From Acidimicrobiales bacterium (GTDB taxonomy: Bacteria > Actinomycetota > Acidimicrobiia > Acidimicrobiales > MedAcidi-G1): 64,000 bases of DNA. Made by a program: the position numbers and the translations under genes. The notes under the pieces are model-generated. The model worked only from the letters and a program-made list of their open reading frames with translations. It ran no database searches and had not been told where the DNA came from. This document shows positions 37,825 to 49,160 of this stretch, piece by piece. The stretch is from positions 40,830 to 104,829 of the forward strand of contig JAAZXY010000004.1 in NCBI GenBank assembly GCA_014239855.1. Reading direction: 5' to 3'. Within the stretch, counting starts at the first letter, position 1. Every line of letters begins with the position of its first letter.

Positions 37825-38732
37825 CCGTCGGGGCGTCCACGGACTTCATCCCGGACGCCCCACCCTGGCGGCGTATCGAACTGCCGGGGCTCGGACCGGT
37901 CGAGGTCCGCGACTCCGGGCCCGTCGAGGGTCTGCCGGACCGGCCGGCGATCCTGCTCCTGCACGGTTGGACGGCCAGCACCGACCTGAACTGGTGCCGG
38001 ACCTACGAAGCCCTGGCCCGATGGAGTTCGGGACAGACCCGGATCGTGACGTGGGACCAACGTGGCCACGGCGCGCGGGGGCTGCGAACCGGATCCACCA
38101 CCCGGATCGACGACATGGCCGATGACGCGGCGGCCATCGCCGCGGCACTGGGCATCGAACGGGCGATCGTCGTCGGCTACTCGATGGGCGGAGCGGTCGC
38201 TCAGGCCACCTGGCGACGCCACCCCGGCCTGGTGGCCGGCATGATCCTGGGCGCCACCGCGGCGAGGTTCGCCGTCGACGATCGCCAACGCCTGGACTTC
38301 ACCCTGATGGAGCGGGGCATCGGCCCGTCACGGCGGTTGGAGTCTGTGGGCTGCAGCGGTCTCGCCTGGCGGGGAGCCCGCTGGTTCGGTGACCGGCGAG
38401 CCGGTCGAGCCGCGACGGGCGACCCGTCGTTCGATGCCTGGGCATGGGACGAGACCCGGTCCGGGGTGCTGTCACGGGTGCTGGCCGCCGGTCACGACCT
38501 CGGTGGGTTCGACGCCACCGGCTGGCTCGGAGAGGTCGACGTGCCCCATGCCGTGCTGATCTGCAACGACGACGACATCGTGCCGACGGAGCGTCAGCGC
38601 GAGCTGGTCGATGCCCTGCCGGATCCGTTCGTCCACGAGATGGCCACCGACCACGCCGCCTGTGTGGTGCGGCCCGATCTGTTCATCCCCGTGCTGACCG
38701 CCGCGCTCGATGAGGTCACGGGGGCCCGCTGA
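37821..38732 (+). CDS. Alpha/beta hydrolase
   Basis: AILLLHGWTAST; WDQRGHGARGL; IVVGYSMGGAVAQATW; catalytic-type DHAA near C-terminus. Confidence 0.9.
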   Translation: MTVGASTDFIPDAPPWRRIELPGLGPVEVRDSGPVEGLPDRPAILLLHGWTASTDLNWCRTYEALARWSSGQTRIVTWDQRGHGARGLRTGSTTRIDDMADDAAAIAAALGIERAIVVGYSMGGAVAQATWRRHPGLVAGMILGATAARFAVDDRQRLDFTLMERGIGPSRRLESVGCSGLAWRGARWFGDRRAGRAATGDPSFDAWAWDETRSGVLSRVLAAGHDLGGFDATGWLGEVDVPHAVLICNDDDIVPTERQRELVDALPDPFVHEMATDHAACVVRPDLFIPVLTAALDEVTGAR

Positions 38733-38733
38733 A

Positions 38734-40167
38734 TCAGGAGAATCGCCGGACGCAGCCCTCGCCCGCCCACATCAGCAGCACCCGCCCCGTATCGGTGGTG
38801 TTGCCCACCGCGCCGAGGATGCCGTCGCCCAGTCGGGGTTCGGTGTCGAACCAGCCGGCCGGGTCGCGCTCCGACGGCTGCTCGAGGGACATCCCCACTC
38901 CATGGGCGGCCCGCAGATCGGCCACCGTGGATCCGATGCCGATCCGCTCGAGGGTCCACCATGACGTCACGGTGGAGTCGAGGCCATCGAGGTACCACTG
39001 GACGAAACGTCCGGAATCGTCAGCCGAGTTGCGGGCCAGCACGATCTGGAGGCCACCCCAGCCCAGGCGACGGACCTCGGCGGCCGAGCAGGCACCATCG
39101 GCACCCCAGCCGCTGTCTCCGACCGGTTCACCGAGTGCTCCCGACACCAGGGGCAGCGCCGTCCCGGCATCGTCACCGAAGCCGACCAGCACCTCGTCAT
39201 CGGTCGTGGCATCCACCGTCAGGCCGATGCCCGACAACGTCACCGTTCCCAGGCGGGGGGCCTCGGTCGTGGTCGCCACGTCGGGAACCGTGGTCGCCAT
39301 GTCGGGAACCGTGGTCGTGGGCACGGCGACATCTTCGACATCGGCTGACGTCACCGGGGACGGAACCGTGGTGGGGGGAACCGTGGTGGTGGGAACCGTG
39401 GTCGTGGGATCCGTCGCCAGCGGATCCGTGGTGGACGGAGCGGTAGAAGGAACCGTCTCTGACGGAACGGTCGTCGTCGGGACAGTCGTCGAGACCGGGA
39501 GCGTGGTGGTCGCAGGCGGCGGGGCAATGGGCTGTTCGTCGGACCGCAGCACGAGGAGTGCACCGAGTACCCCGAGGGCCACCACGACGACGGCCGAAGC
39601 CAGCGGCAGCGAGGCCCAGCGACGACGTCCGGTCGATCCGCCGTCCTCCTCGAACACCGTGCGTGGACCGACAGCCACCACCGAGGGTGCCGCTGGCGGC
39701 CGGTCCGGCCGGGAATCTCCCCCCAGATCAGCACGGGTCACGATCGGCTTGGGCCCGGTCGGGGCATCGCCGCGGCGATGCCAGAAGATCCCGCCGAGCG
39801 CCGGTGCCAGGTCGCGGCTCACGCCCCGTGGCCCATGGGCGGCCAGGGCGGCGACGGCCCGCATCTCGTCGAGCAAGGCCGGCTCGGGAACCCGGGCCCG
39901 TCGGGCCGCCTCGACCAGAACCGGGTCGATGGCACCGGCCCCATCGGCCCGGACCAGCACCAACTCGTCGGGAACGGCATCGGCGATGCGAACACACCGG
40001 GCGTGGGCGTCCACCAGCAGCCGGACCAGACCATGCCCGTCGGTGGGGTCGGGCGCCTCCACCGATGGGCGATCGTCGGCGAGGGCCAGCACGTCGATCC
40101 GGCCGTCGACGGAGACGGCGGCGTGCACGGCGTTGGCGCCGAGGTGGAGTGAGAGGACGGTCGGCAT
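38734..40167 (-). CDS. Single-TM protein: N-terminal Hsp70/actin-like phosphate-1-like segment, TM, T/P/V-rich linker, C-terminal domain
   Basis: MPTVLSLHLGANAVHAAVSVDGRIDVLAL…ASAVVVVALGVLGALLVLRS…TTTVPTTTVPPTTVP…. Confidence 0.65.
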   Translation of the reverse strand: MPTVLSLHLGANAVHAAVSVDGRIDVLALADDRPSVEAPDPTDGHGLVRLLVDAHARCVRIADAVPDELVLVRADGAGAIDPVLVEAARRARVPEPALLDEMRAVAALAAHGPRGVSRDLAPALGGIFWHRRGDAPTGPKPIVTRADLGGDSRPDRPPAAPSVVAVGPRTVFEEDGGSTGRRRWASLPLASAVVVVALGVLGALLVLRSDEQPIAPPPATTTLPVSTTVPTTTVPSETVPSTAPSTTDPLATDPTTTVPTTTVPPTTVPSPVTSADVEDVAVPTTTVPDMATTVPDVATTTEAPRLGTVTLSGIGLTVDATTDDEVLVGFGDDAGTALPLVSGALGEPVGDSGWGADGACSAAEVRRLGWGGLQIVLARNSADDSGRFVQWYLDGLDSTVTSWWTLERIGIGSTVADLRAAHGVGMSLEQPSERDPAGWFDTEPRLGDGILGAVGNTTDTGRVLLMWAGEGCVRRFS

Positions 40168-40374
40168 CAGGGGGAACGGGTCGGGGAACCGGTCGACGGC
40201 GAAGGGCTTCGGATCCGGTCCGACCCTACGGCGCCCGGCCCCGCCACGGGGGCCACCCGAGCAGGCCGAAGAGCCGTTTCTGATGAGCCGGGAGCCCAAT
40301 GACCCGAGTCCCCCATCGGCCGGGTTTCCCATCAGTGACGCGGATGCATCGCTGCCGTGGCATCCTCGTTGGCG

Positions 40375-41292
40375 ATGGACCTCCGCCAACTCGGCCACCT
40401 GCTGGCCGTCGTCGAGCACCGCAGCTTCTCGGCGGCCGCACGCGCCCTCCACACCGTCCAGTCCAACGTCTCGACCCACGTGGCCAAGCTGGAAAAGGAA
40501 CTGGGCACCGTCCTGATCGACCGGCATGCCATGGTGCCGACCGCCGAAGGCCTCGCCGTGGTCGAGCGGGCACGCCGGATACGAACCGAACTACAGGCCA
40601 TCGAGGATGACATCGTCTCGATGCGTCACGAGGTGGCCGGCGAGGTCCGCATCGGTTGCATCGGCACCACCGGTCGGTGGATGGCCACTCCCCTGCTGGG
40701 CGAACTCTCGGACCGCCATCCGGCGCTGCATCCGGTGCTGGTCGATGCCACCACCACGTCGCTGGCCCCCCGGGTCCTCAACGGCGACCTGGACATGGCG
40801 GTGGTCAACACCCCGGTCGTCGAAGCCGGCCTGGAGACCGAGCCGCTGTTCGACGAGGAACGCATCGTCGTGGCCCCCGGCGACCACCCCCTGGCTGGAG
40901 CGGGCACCATCGACGTGGCCACCCTGGCCGAGCATCGGGTGATGCTCACCCCGGCGGGCACCACCTTCCGTGACGCCATCGACCGGGAACTCGACGCCGT
41001 GGGTCTACGCCTCCAGGCCGCCGCCGAGGTCGACGGACTCCGCCTTCTGGCCTCGCTGGCCTACCAGGGCTACGCACCGGCCCTCCTTCCAGCCAGCGCG
41101 GTGTCGGGCTATCCGGAGGGCGACTGGTCGCTGGTACACGTCGAGGGGCTGGCACGTCGGTCAGTGGGGCTGGTTCGCAACCGGCGAACCACACCATCGA
41201 TGCCCGTACTGGCCACCCGCGACGTGCTGCGTGACGTGATCCGCGAGATCGCCCCCCACCAGCCCGGCATCCATGTCACGCTGGAGCCATGA
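40375..41292 (+). CDS. LysR family transcriptional regulator
   Basis: MDLRQLGHLLAVVEHRSFSAAARALHTVQSNVSTHVAKLEKELGTVLIDR. Confidence 0.94.
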   Translation: MDLRQLGHLLAVVEHRSFSAAARALHTVQSNVSTHVAKLEKELGTVLIDRHAMVPTAEGLAVVERARRIRTELQAIEDDIVSMRHEVAGEVRIGCIGTTGRWMATPLLGELSDRHPALHPVLVDATTTSLAPRVLNGDLDMAVVNTPVVEAGLETEPLFDEERIVVAPGDHPLAGAGTIDVATLAEHRVMLTPAGTTFRDAIDRELDAVGLRLQAAAEVDGLRLLASLAYQGYAPALLPASAVSGYPEGDWSLVHVEGLARRSVGLVRNRRTTPSMPVLATRDVLRDVIREIAPHQPGIHVTLEP

Positions 41293-42692
41293 GCGACCCT
41301 GCTGAGACGCCGTCCAACGGCGAGACGTCCGAGGTGCCACACCCCGCGGGACCCGGCGGCCTGGCGCTGCGGAGTCGCACCGGCGGTTCGGTGGCCTTCG
41401 GCGTCCGTGACCTCGGCGGTCGACGGGTGCTGGCCGTGGAGATCTCCGGCGAGAATCGGGGCGCCCTGCGTCCGGCTGACGGCGAGAACCTGGCCATCGC
41501 GGCGCGAACGGCCCGCGACAAGCGAATCCCCCTGGTCTGCTTCGTGGCCTCCAGCGGTGCGGCCATCGAAGAGGGCGTGGGTGCGGTCCACGGCTGGGGC
41601 ACCGCGGCCCGGGAGTTCGTGGCCAACTCCGGCATCGTGCCCACCATCTTCTGCGTGACCGGGCCGACGGTGTCCGGCCCGGCACTCCTCCTGGGTCTGG
41701 CCGACCTCGTCGTCATGGTCGACGACTCCTACGCCTTCGTGAGCGGCCCGGCCATGGTCCGCCAGTTCACCGGCGAGGACCTCTCCAACGAGGGCCTCGG
41801 CGGGTCATCCATGCACGCCGGCACGTCGGGCGTGGCCCATTTCACGGTGGCCGACCGGGCCGAAGCCGACGACCTGATCGCCGAACTGCTGGGCTACCTC
41901 CCCGATCATTCCGACGTCGCCCCCGCCGGTTGGCCGTGCACCGACCCGGTGGACCGGTCCACGCCCGAGGCCGGCGAACTCATTCCCGACACAGCCACCG
42001 GGAGCTACGACGTCCGTGACGTACTGACCGCCGTGGTCGACGACGGGCACCTCCTCGAACCGCGGTCCGGCTGGGCCACCAACCTGGTGACGGCGTTCGC
42101 CACCATTGGCGGCCGTCCCGTCGGGCTGGTGGCCAACCAGCCCCAGTCGGTGGCCGGCACGCTGGACATCCCGGCGTCCCAGAAGGGCGGCCGCTTCGTG
42201 GCCTTCTGCGACGCCTTCAACCTGCCGCTGGTGACCTTCGTGGACACATCGGGCTTCTACCCGGGCAAGGATCTGGAGTGGCGGGGCATGATCCGCTACG
42301 GCGCCCAGATGGCGTTCGCCTACGCCCGAGCCACCGTGCCCCGGGTCTGCGTGACACTCCGCAAGTCCTACGGCGGTGCCTACATCGTCATGGATTCCCG
42401 CTACATGGGCAACGACCTGATGCTGGCCTGGCCGTCGGCCGAGATCGCCGTCATGGGCGCCAAGGGCGCCGTGGAGATCCTCCACCGCAAAGCCTCCGAG
42501 GACGAGAGAGCCGACCTGGTGGCGGCCTACGAGGATCGACTCCTGAACCCGTACATCGCCGCCGAGCGGGGCTCGGTGGACCGGGTCATCGAACCTGCAG
42601 ACACGAGGGCCGAGTTGGTGGCCGCCCTCGACGTGCTCTCGGGCAAGCGGGAGCGACTGCCCCGGCGTCGCCACGACAACACGCCGCTCTGA
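41289..42692 (+). CDS. Acyl-CoA carboxylase carboxyltransferase (beta) subunit family
   Basis: GRPVGLVANQPQSVAGTLDIPASQKGGRFVAFCDAFNLPLVTFVDTSGFYPGKDLEWRGMIRYGAQMAFAYARATVPRVCVTLRKSYGGAYIVM. Confidence 0.93.
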   Translation: MSDPAETPSNGETSEVPHPAGPGGLALRSRTGGSVAFGVRDLGGRRVLAVEISGENRGALRPADGENLAIAARTARDKRIPLVCFVASSGAAIEEGVGAVHGWGTAAREFVANSGIVPTIFCVTGPTVSGPALLLGLADLVVMVDDSYAFVSGPAMVRQFTGEDLSNEGLGGSSMHAGTSGVAHFTVADRAEADDLIAELLGYLPDHSDVAPAGWPCTDPVDRSTPEAGELIPDTATGSYDVRDVLTAVVDDGHLLEPRSGWATNLVTAFATIGGRPVGLVANQPQSVAGTLDIPASQKGGRFVAFCDAFNLPLVTFVDTSGFYPGKDLEWRGMIRYGAQMAFAYARATVPRVCVTLRKSYGGAYIVMDSRYMGNDLMLAWPSAEIAVMGAKGAVEILHRKASEDERADLVAAYEDRLLNPYIAAERGSVDRVIEPADTRAELVAALDVLSGKRERLPRRRHDNTPL

Positions 42693-42875
42693 CCCGACCC
42701 TGGCCCGTTCCCTGAGAGGTGGCCGCCGGAAACGGCGACCAGAACGCGCGTACGGCGAAAATCCACCTCTTCTTCGGCCGGATCGACCACATCCAGACCC
42801 CTTCGCTCCCGGTACGGTGAAAACAGTTGGAGGATTCGGACGCACCGCGCCGAAACGACCAGAAGGGACCGGACC

Positions 42876-44144
<1,269 letters not shown>

Positions 44145-44178
44145 GACCCGCTTCCTAAGGGGCCCGCTCTCCCGCCGA

Positions 44179-45192
44179 TCAGGCGGGACGCACCTCGAGC
44201 AGGATCTTCCCCACGCTGACGTTGGTCTCCATGTGGGCGTGCGCTTCGGCGATCTCGTCCAGATTGAACCGACGGTCCACCACCACGGTCAGGCGACCAT
44301 CCTCGAAGCCGGGCACGACCTGTTCCTCGAAGGCACGGCTGACCACGACCTTCTCGGCCAGCGACCGGGCCCGCAGGGTGGTCCCGACCACCGATGCCCG
44401 CTTGAAGAGGAGCTTGCCCAGCCCGAAGGTGGCCGAACCGCCACCCATCACCCCGACCTGGACAATGGTGCCGCCGGTGGCCAGACAGTCCAGGTTGCGG
44501 TCCAGGTAGTCCCCGCCCACCACGTCGAGCACCACGTCCACCCCCCGACCGCCGGTGTGCCCGGACACGGCGGCCACCCAGTCCTCGGACGTGTAGTCCA
44601 CGGCCAGGTCGGCCCCGAGGGCCGTACACCGGTCCAGCTTCGGCGCCGATGCGGTGACGATCACGTCGGCTCCCAGCATCCGGCACAACTGGATCGCCGC
44701 GGTACCGACCCCGGACGCCCCGGCGTGCACCAGAGCGGTACCTCCCGGAACAGTGCCTCCAGAAACCGTGCTTCCCGGAACGAGGCCTCCCTGCATGACG
44801 AGGGCGTCCCACGCGGTGATGAACACCTCGGCCAGCCCACCGGCCACGTCCAGCGCCATCCCGGACGGCACCCGGACGGCCTGGTCCTCGTGCACCACCG
44901 CCCGCTCGGCGTAGCCACCACCAGCGGTGATGGCCATGACGGCATCGCCCACCGACCAGCGCGAGACGCCGTCGCCCAGTGCTGCCACCCGGCCGGCGAA
45001 CTCCAGACCGGGGATCTCGACGTCCATGGGCGGCCCCGGGTACAGGCCCATGCGCTGCAGGAGGTCGGCCCGGTTGCAGGCCGTACCGACCACGTCGACC
45101 AGCACCTCGCCCGGCGCCGGCTCGGGATCCGGTACGTCACGGACCGTCAGGACCTCCGGGCCACCATGGCCATCGAGGACGACGGCCCGCAT
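44179..45192 (-). CDS. NAD(P)H-quinone oxidoreductase (zinc-independent MDR family)
   Basis: ALVHAGASGVGTAAIQLCRMLGADVIVTASAPKL; VVLDVVGGDYLDRNLDCLATGGTIVQVGVMGG. Confidence 0.93.
   Translation of the reverse strand: MRAVVLDGHGGPEVLTVRDVPDPEPAPGEVLVDVVGTACNRADLLQRMGLYPGPPMDVEIPGLEFAGRVAALGDGVSRWSVGDAVMAITAGGGYAERAVVHEDQAVRVPSGMALDVAGGLAEVFITAWDALVMQGGLVPGSTVSGGTVPGGTALVHAGASGVGTAAIQLCRMLGADVIVTASAPKLDRCTALGADLAVDYTSEDWVAAVSGHTGGRGVDVVLDVVGGDYLDRNLDCLATGGTIVQVGVMGGGSATFGLGKLLFKRASVVGTTLRARSLAEKVVVSRAFEEQVVPGFEDGRLTVVVDRRFNLDEIAEAHAHMETNVSVGKILLEVRPA
44741..44785 (-). repeat. 3 x 15-bp in-frame tandem repeat inside the quinone oxidoreductase gene
   Basis: cctcccggaacagtg / cctccagaaaccgtg / cttcccggaacgagg, encoding LVPGSTVSGGTVPGG. 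Confidence 0.85.
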
Positions 45193-46406
45193 CAGCCGCT
45201 CTTCTTCAGGTCGGAGTACGCCGCGTCCTTGTCGACCCGGGGCTCGCCGGGCAGACCGAGGATCCGTTCGCCCACGATGTTGCGTTGCACCTCGTCGGTG
45301 CCCCCACGGATCGACATCGACGGTGCGGTCAGGAACTCCAGGTGGCCGTCAGCGTCGGTCAACATCCCGGCGGCTCCGCTTAGGTCCTTGCCCAGGTAGG
45401 CCCGGGCCTTGAAAGCGGCCACGCTCCGCAGCTTGGCCCCCGAGCCCGACGGTCCCGGCGCCTCACCCTCACCCAGTGCGGCGGCCACCCGGGCCACCGT
45501 GAGTTGGTTGACCCGATGCAGGATGAACGCCCGCACGGCCCGCTGTCGGGCCACCGGGTCGGCCAGATGGCCGGCGATCCGCCAGTCCTCCATCCATGAC
45601 GGCAGGCCGTGTTCCTCGTCGTCGCCGCCACCGAAGGCCCGGCCGCCAATGGTGGCCCGTTCGTGGGCCAGAGTCTCGACGGTCAGGCCCCAGCCGGCAC
45701 CCAGTTCGCCGATCCGGTCGGCGTCAGCCACCCGGGCGTCGGACACGAACACCTCGGTGAAGTGCTTGTCGCCGTTGATCTGTTCGAGGGATCGAACCTC
45801 CACGCCGGGCCCCGTCATGTCGACGGCGAACATGGTCAGGCCCCGGTGCTTGGCCACTGAAGTGTCGGTGCGGGCCAGGCACATGCCCCAGCGGGCGTAG
45901 GCACCGCGCGACGTCCAGACCTTCGAACCGTTCAGGATCCATTCGTCGCCGTCGCGCTCGGCACGCATCCCGGCGTTGGCCAGGTCCGAACCGGCATCGG
46001 GCTCGGAGAACATCTGACACCAGATCTCGGATCCGTCGGCGATGGGTCGCAGCCACCGTTCCTGCTGGTCGGGCGAGCCCCGCTCCAACAGCACCGGTCC
46101 GACCAGGTTCAGGCCCACCCCGTAGGGATAGAGGTCGGCCACGTCGTAGTCGCCCATGGCGGCGTCGATCCGGGCCGCCTCACCGGCATCGGCGTCCCGG
46201 CCGCCATGGCGGACCGGCCAGGACGGAACCATCCAGCCGCCGTCCACCAGCACCTCGAGGAATCGTCGGCCAGCCTCGAGGTCGTCGCTGCCCGCGCCCA
46301 GCACCGTGCCCGACGCATCGGGGTCCCGGCGGTCGAGCAGTACGCCCAGCGCGGCGTGGATGGCCTCGGAGGTAAGCGCTTCGGAAGGTGGGGCCGATTC
46401 ATCCAT
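45192..46406 (-). CDS. Acyl-CoA dehydrogenase family protein
   Basis: WCQMFSEPDAGSDLANAGMRAERDGDEWILNGSKVWTSRGAYARWGM; IRGGTDEVQRNIVGERILGLP. Confidence 0.93.
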   Translation of the reverse strand: MDESAPPSEALTSEAIHAALGVLLDRRDPDASGTVLGAGSDDLEAGRRFLEVLVDGGWMVPSWPVRHGGRDADAGEAARIDAAMGDYDVADLYPYGVGLNLVGPVLLERGSPDQQERWLRPIADGSEIWCQMFSEPDAGSDLANAGMRAERDGDEWILNGSKVWTSRGAYARWGMCLARTDTSVAKHRGLTMFAVDMTGPGVEVRSLEQINGDKHFTEVFVSDARVADADRIGELGAGWGLTVETLAHERATIGGRAFGGGDDEEHGLPSWMEDWRIAGHLADPVARQRAVRAFILHRVNQLTVARVAAALGEGEAPGPSGSGAKLRSVAAFKARAYLGKDLSGAAGMLTDADGHLEFLTAPSMSIRGGTDEVQRNIVGERILGLPGEPRVDKDAAYSDLKKSG

Positions 46407-46465
46407 CGACGCATTCTGCCCGCCCGGCCCCGACGGCGTGCAGCCCGGACGGCCATGATGGGGAC

Positions 46466-47677
46466 ATGCACCAACTTCTCGATGCGGCCTCGGCCGTCAC
46501 CAACGACGTCATCGCCCTGCGACGGGACCTGCACCGCCACCCGGAACTGGGGCTGGACAACCCGTCCACCCAGGCTCGGGTACTGGCCGCACTGGACGGT
46601 CTGGGCCTCGATATCCGGACCGGCACGGGCTGCACCTCGGTGGTGGCCGATCTGGTGGGCGAACACGACGGCCCGACGGTCCTGCTTCGGGCCGATACCG
46701 ATGCCCTCCCCATGACCGAGGACACCGACCTCGACTTCTGCTCGACGATCGAGGGCCGGGCCCACGCCTGCGGGCACGACACGCACACCGCCATGCTGGT
46801 CGGTGCCGCCCAGATCCTGGCGGGCCGCCGGGACGAGATCCGGGGACGGGTCCGGTTCATGTTCCAACCCGGCGAGGAGGGCTTCGCCGGCGCCCGGATC
46901 ATGATCGACGAGGGCGTCCTGAACGGCGTGGACCGGGCGTTCGCCCTTCACATCAGTCCCAAGATGCGGGCGGGCCTCGCGGCGTGTCGAGCGGGAGCGC
47001 TCCTGGCCGGCGACACGTCGCTCACCGTCACCGTGACCGGCCGGGGTGGCCATGCATCGGCCCCCCACCACGCCACCGACCCCATCCCGGCCACCGCGGC
47101 GATCATCACCGCCCTGCAGACCGCGGTGACCCGTGAGGTCGACGTGTTCGACCCGGCGGTGCTGACCATCGCCCACCTGGTGGCCGGCACCACGACCAAC
47201 GTGATCCCCGAGACGGCCTTCTTCGAGGGCACCATCCGCTGCGTGTCCGAACACACCCGCAAGCGGATCCGCGAGGCGGTGGCCCGCACCGTGCACGGGG
47301 TGGCCGAGGCCCACGGCTGCACGGCATCGGTCGACATGGTCGACGGCTACCCGGTCACCCTGAACGACCCCGGTGAGGCGGCCCGGTTCGCCGAGGTCTG
47401 CACGGCCACTCTGGGAAGCGACAGCCACCGTGTCCTTCCCGCTCCGGCCATGGGCGGCGAGGACTTCTCCTACGTGCTTCAGGAGGTTCCCGGGGTGATG
47501 GCGTTCCTGGGCGTCTGCCCGGACGACGAACCCGACCCCCGCAAAGCCCCCGACTGCCACTCCAACCGGATGCGGGTCAACGAGGACGGGCTGGTCCACG
47601 GGGTGGCCCTCCACGTCGGGATGGCTCTCCACGGTGCGCCCGCCCCCGGCAATCCGGCCCTGGAGGAAACCGCCTGA
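46466..47677 (+). CDS. M20 family amidohydrolase/metallopeptidase
   Basis: RRDLHRHPELGLDNPSTQ; HACGHDTHTAMLVGAAQIL; FMFQPGEEGFAGARIMIDEG; APAMGGEDFSYV. Confidence 0.95.
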   Translation: MHQLLDAASAVTNDVIALRRDLHRHPELGLDNPSTQARVLAALDGLGLDIRTGTGCTSVVADLVGEHDGPTVLLRADTDALPMTEDTDLDFCSTIEGRAHACGHDTHTAMLVGAAQILAGRRDEIRGRVRFMFQPGEEGFAGARIMIDEGVLNGVDRAFALHISPKMRAGLAACRAGALLAGDTSLTVTVTGRGGHASAPHHATDPIPATAAIITALQTAVTREVDVFDPAVLTIAHLVAGTTTNVIPETAFFEGTIRCVSEHTRKRIREAVARTVHGVAEAHGCTASVDMVDGYPVTLNDPGEAARFAEVCTATLGSDSHRVLPAPAMGGEDFSYVLQEVPGVMAFLGVCPDDEPDPRKAPDCHSNRMRVNEDGLVHGVALHVGMALHGAPAPGNPALEETA

Positions 47678-47678
47678 C

Positions 47679-48491
47679 ATGGCTTGGGAGATCACCGACT
47701 TCAGGAGCCTGCTGGCACTCGAGTCCCACGGACCCGACGTGTTCGTCGGGGTCAGCCCCGAGTACCCGTGGGGCCGCGTCTACGGCGGCCAGGTGGTGGC
47801 CCAGGGGCTCCGGGCCGCACAGGCCACCGTCGACTCCGACCACCACGTGCACTCGCTGCACGCCTACTTCATCCGGGGTGGCACGAGTGACGAACCGATC
47901 CGCTACGAGGTCGACCGGATCCGCAACGGCCGGTCGTTCGTGACCCGACGGGTGGTGGCCCGTCAGTCCGACGGGGCGATCCTGAACCTGGCGTGCTCGT
48001 TCCAACTCCACGAGGAACAGGCCGACGTCCAGGAATCACAGATCCCCGACGACGTGGGCGAACCCGGCTCGGGAACCAACGAGGACTGGGAGATTCTCGG
48101 CCGCCGCGTGGCCCACCAGTCCGTCGGCCGGTCGGCCATCTGGCTCAAGGTGCTCGACGAACTGGGCGACGACCCCCGCCTGCAGGCGTGCGCGCTGGCC
48201 TACACCTCCGACGACATCCCGACCAACGCGGTGGGCAGCACCCATCCACGGATCGGCGAGGTTCGGGACGACTCGATCACCACCTACGGCGAGGTGTTCA
48301 TCGGGGCCAGCCTCGACCACTCCATCTGGTTCCACCGGCCACCGCCTCCCGACCAGTGGCTGCTCCACGACCTCCGGTCGCACGGCCTGGCCAGCGCACG
48401 GGGCCTGGCCGTGGGCGAGGTGTTCGCCCCATCGGGTGTGCACGTGGCCACCGTGGCCCAGGAGGTCCTGATCCGCGAACGCACCCGCTGA
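47679..48491 (+). CDS. Acyl-CoA thioesterase (TesB-like)
   Basis: GRVYGGQVVAQGLRAAQATV; HSLHAYFIRGGTSDEPIRYEVDRIRNGRSFVTRRV. Confidence 0.93.
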   Translation: MAWEITDFRSLLALESHGPDVFVGVSPEYPWGRVYGGQVVAQGLRAAQATVDSDHHVHSLHAYFIRGGTSDEPIRYEVDRIRNGRSFVTRRVVARQSDGAILNLACSFQLHEEQADVQESQIPDDVGEPGSGTNEDWEILGRRVAHQSVGRSAIWLKVLDELGDDPRLQACALAYTSDDIPTNAVGSTHPRIGEVRDDSITTYGEVFIGASLDHSIWFHRPPPPDQWLLHDLRSHGLASARGLAVGEVFAPSGVHVATVAQEVLIRERTR

Positions 48492-48525
48492 GACAGGCCC
48501 GCTGAAACGGGCCTACTGAGCCAGG
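48484..48525 (+). repeat. 3 x 14-bp tandem repeat carrying the thioesterase stop codon (TGA at 48489, 48503, 48517)
   Basis: cccgctgagacagg / cccgctgaaacggg / cctactgagccagg. Confidence 0.93.
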
Positions 48526-48532
48526 TCGGGCC

Positions 48533-49105
48533 TCAGTCGTCGATACGACCGAGCGTCACGGCCACCGCACTCCGCAGCATCTCCCGGATGTGCTCCTCGT
48601 CGCGGCGCTCGCACATCCAGGCCATGAGGGCTGCAAACCAGACGCCACCGACCACCCGGGTCACGTCCAGACGGCGGTCAAAGCCGATGTCGTCGCCCAT
48701 CTGGCTGAACAAGAGTTGCCCGAACGAGAACTCGATCCGCCCGACGATCTCGATGCCCATCGGATCCGGCGACGAGAACGCGCGGATGCAGGTCCGGAGC
48801 AGATCCGGCCGCTCCAGGGCCAGGTCGATGGTCTGTAACAGGGTGGCTTCCATCCGGTCAGCCGGTGTCCCGCCCTCCATCGGCTCGGATCCGACCGTCT
48901 CCACCATCTCGTCGATCCAGCCGGCCATCACGGCGAGGATCAGGAGGTTCTTGCCGGCGAACCATTTGTAGAGCGTGGCCAACGCCACCTCGGACTCGTC
49001 GGCCACCTGCTTCATCCGCACCGCGTCGTAGCCCTCGCCGGCCAGCCGGGCGGCCACCTCGAGCACCTGTTGACGTCGCCTCTCCTGCGCCGGTCCTGCA
49101 GCCAT
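48533..49105 (-). CDS. TetR/AcrR family transcriptional regulator
   Basis: QVLEVAARLAGEGYDAVRMKQVADESEVALATLYKWFAGKNLLI. Confidence 0.92.
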   Translation of the reverse strand: MAAGPAQERRRQQVLEVAARLAGEGYDAVRMKQVADESEVALATLYKWFAGKNLLILAVMAGWIDEMVETVGSEPMEGGTPADRMEATLLQTIDLALERPDLLRTCIRAFSSPDPMGIEIVGRIEFSFGQLLFSQMGDDIGFDRRLDVTRVVGGVWFAALMAWMCERRDEEHIREMLRSAVAVTLGRIDD

Positions 49106-49160
49106 GGCGAGAGTCTGGCCGGTCGGGAGGCGCTCGCGACACCGTGCCAGACTCCCGGCC

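Noticed and set aside
39290-39510. Dense ggaaccgtggt-type repeats that could look like a CRISPR or minisatellite
   Set aside because: They are the codons of a T/V/P-rich stalk in the 38734-40167 protein; no spacer-repeat architecture. No CRISPR array was seen anywhere in the window.
42693-42760. Possible stop-duplication array after the carboxyltransferase gene
   Set aside because: Two TGA triplets 23 bp apart, but surrounding sequence does not align as a repeat.
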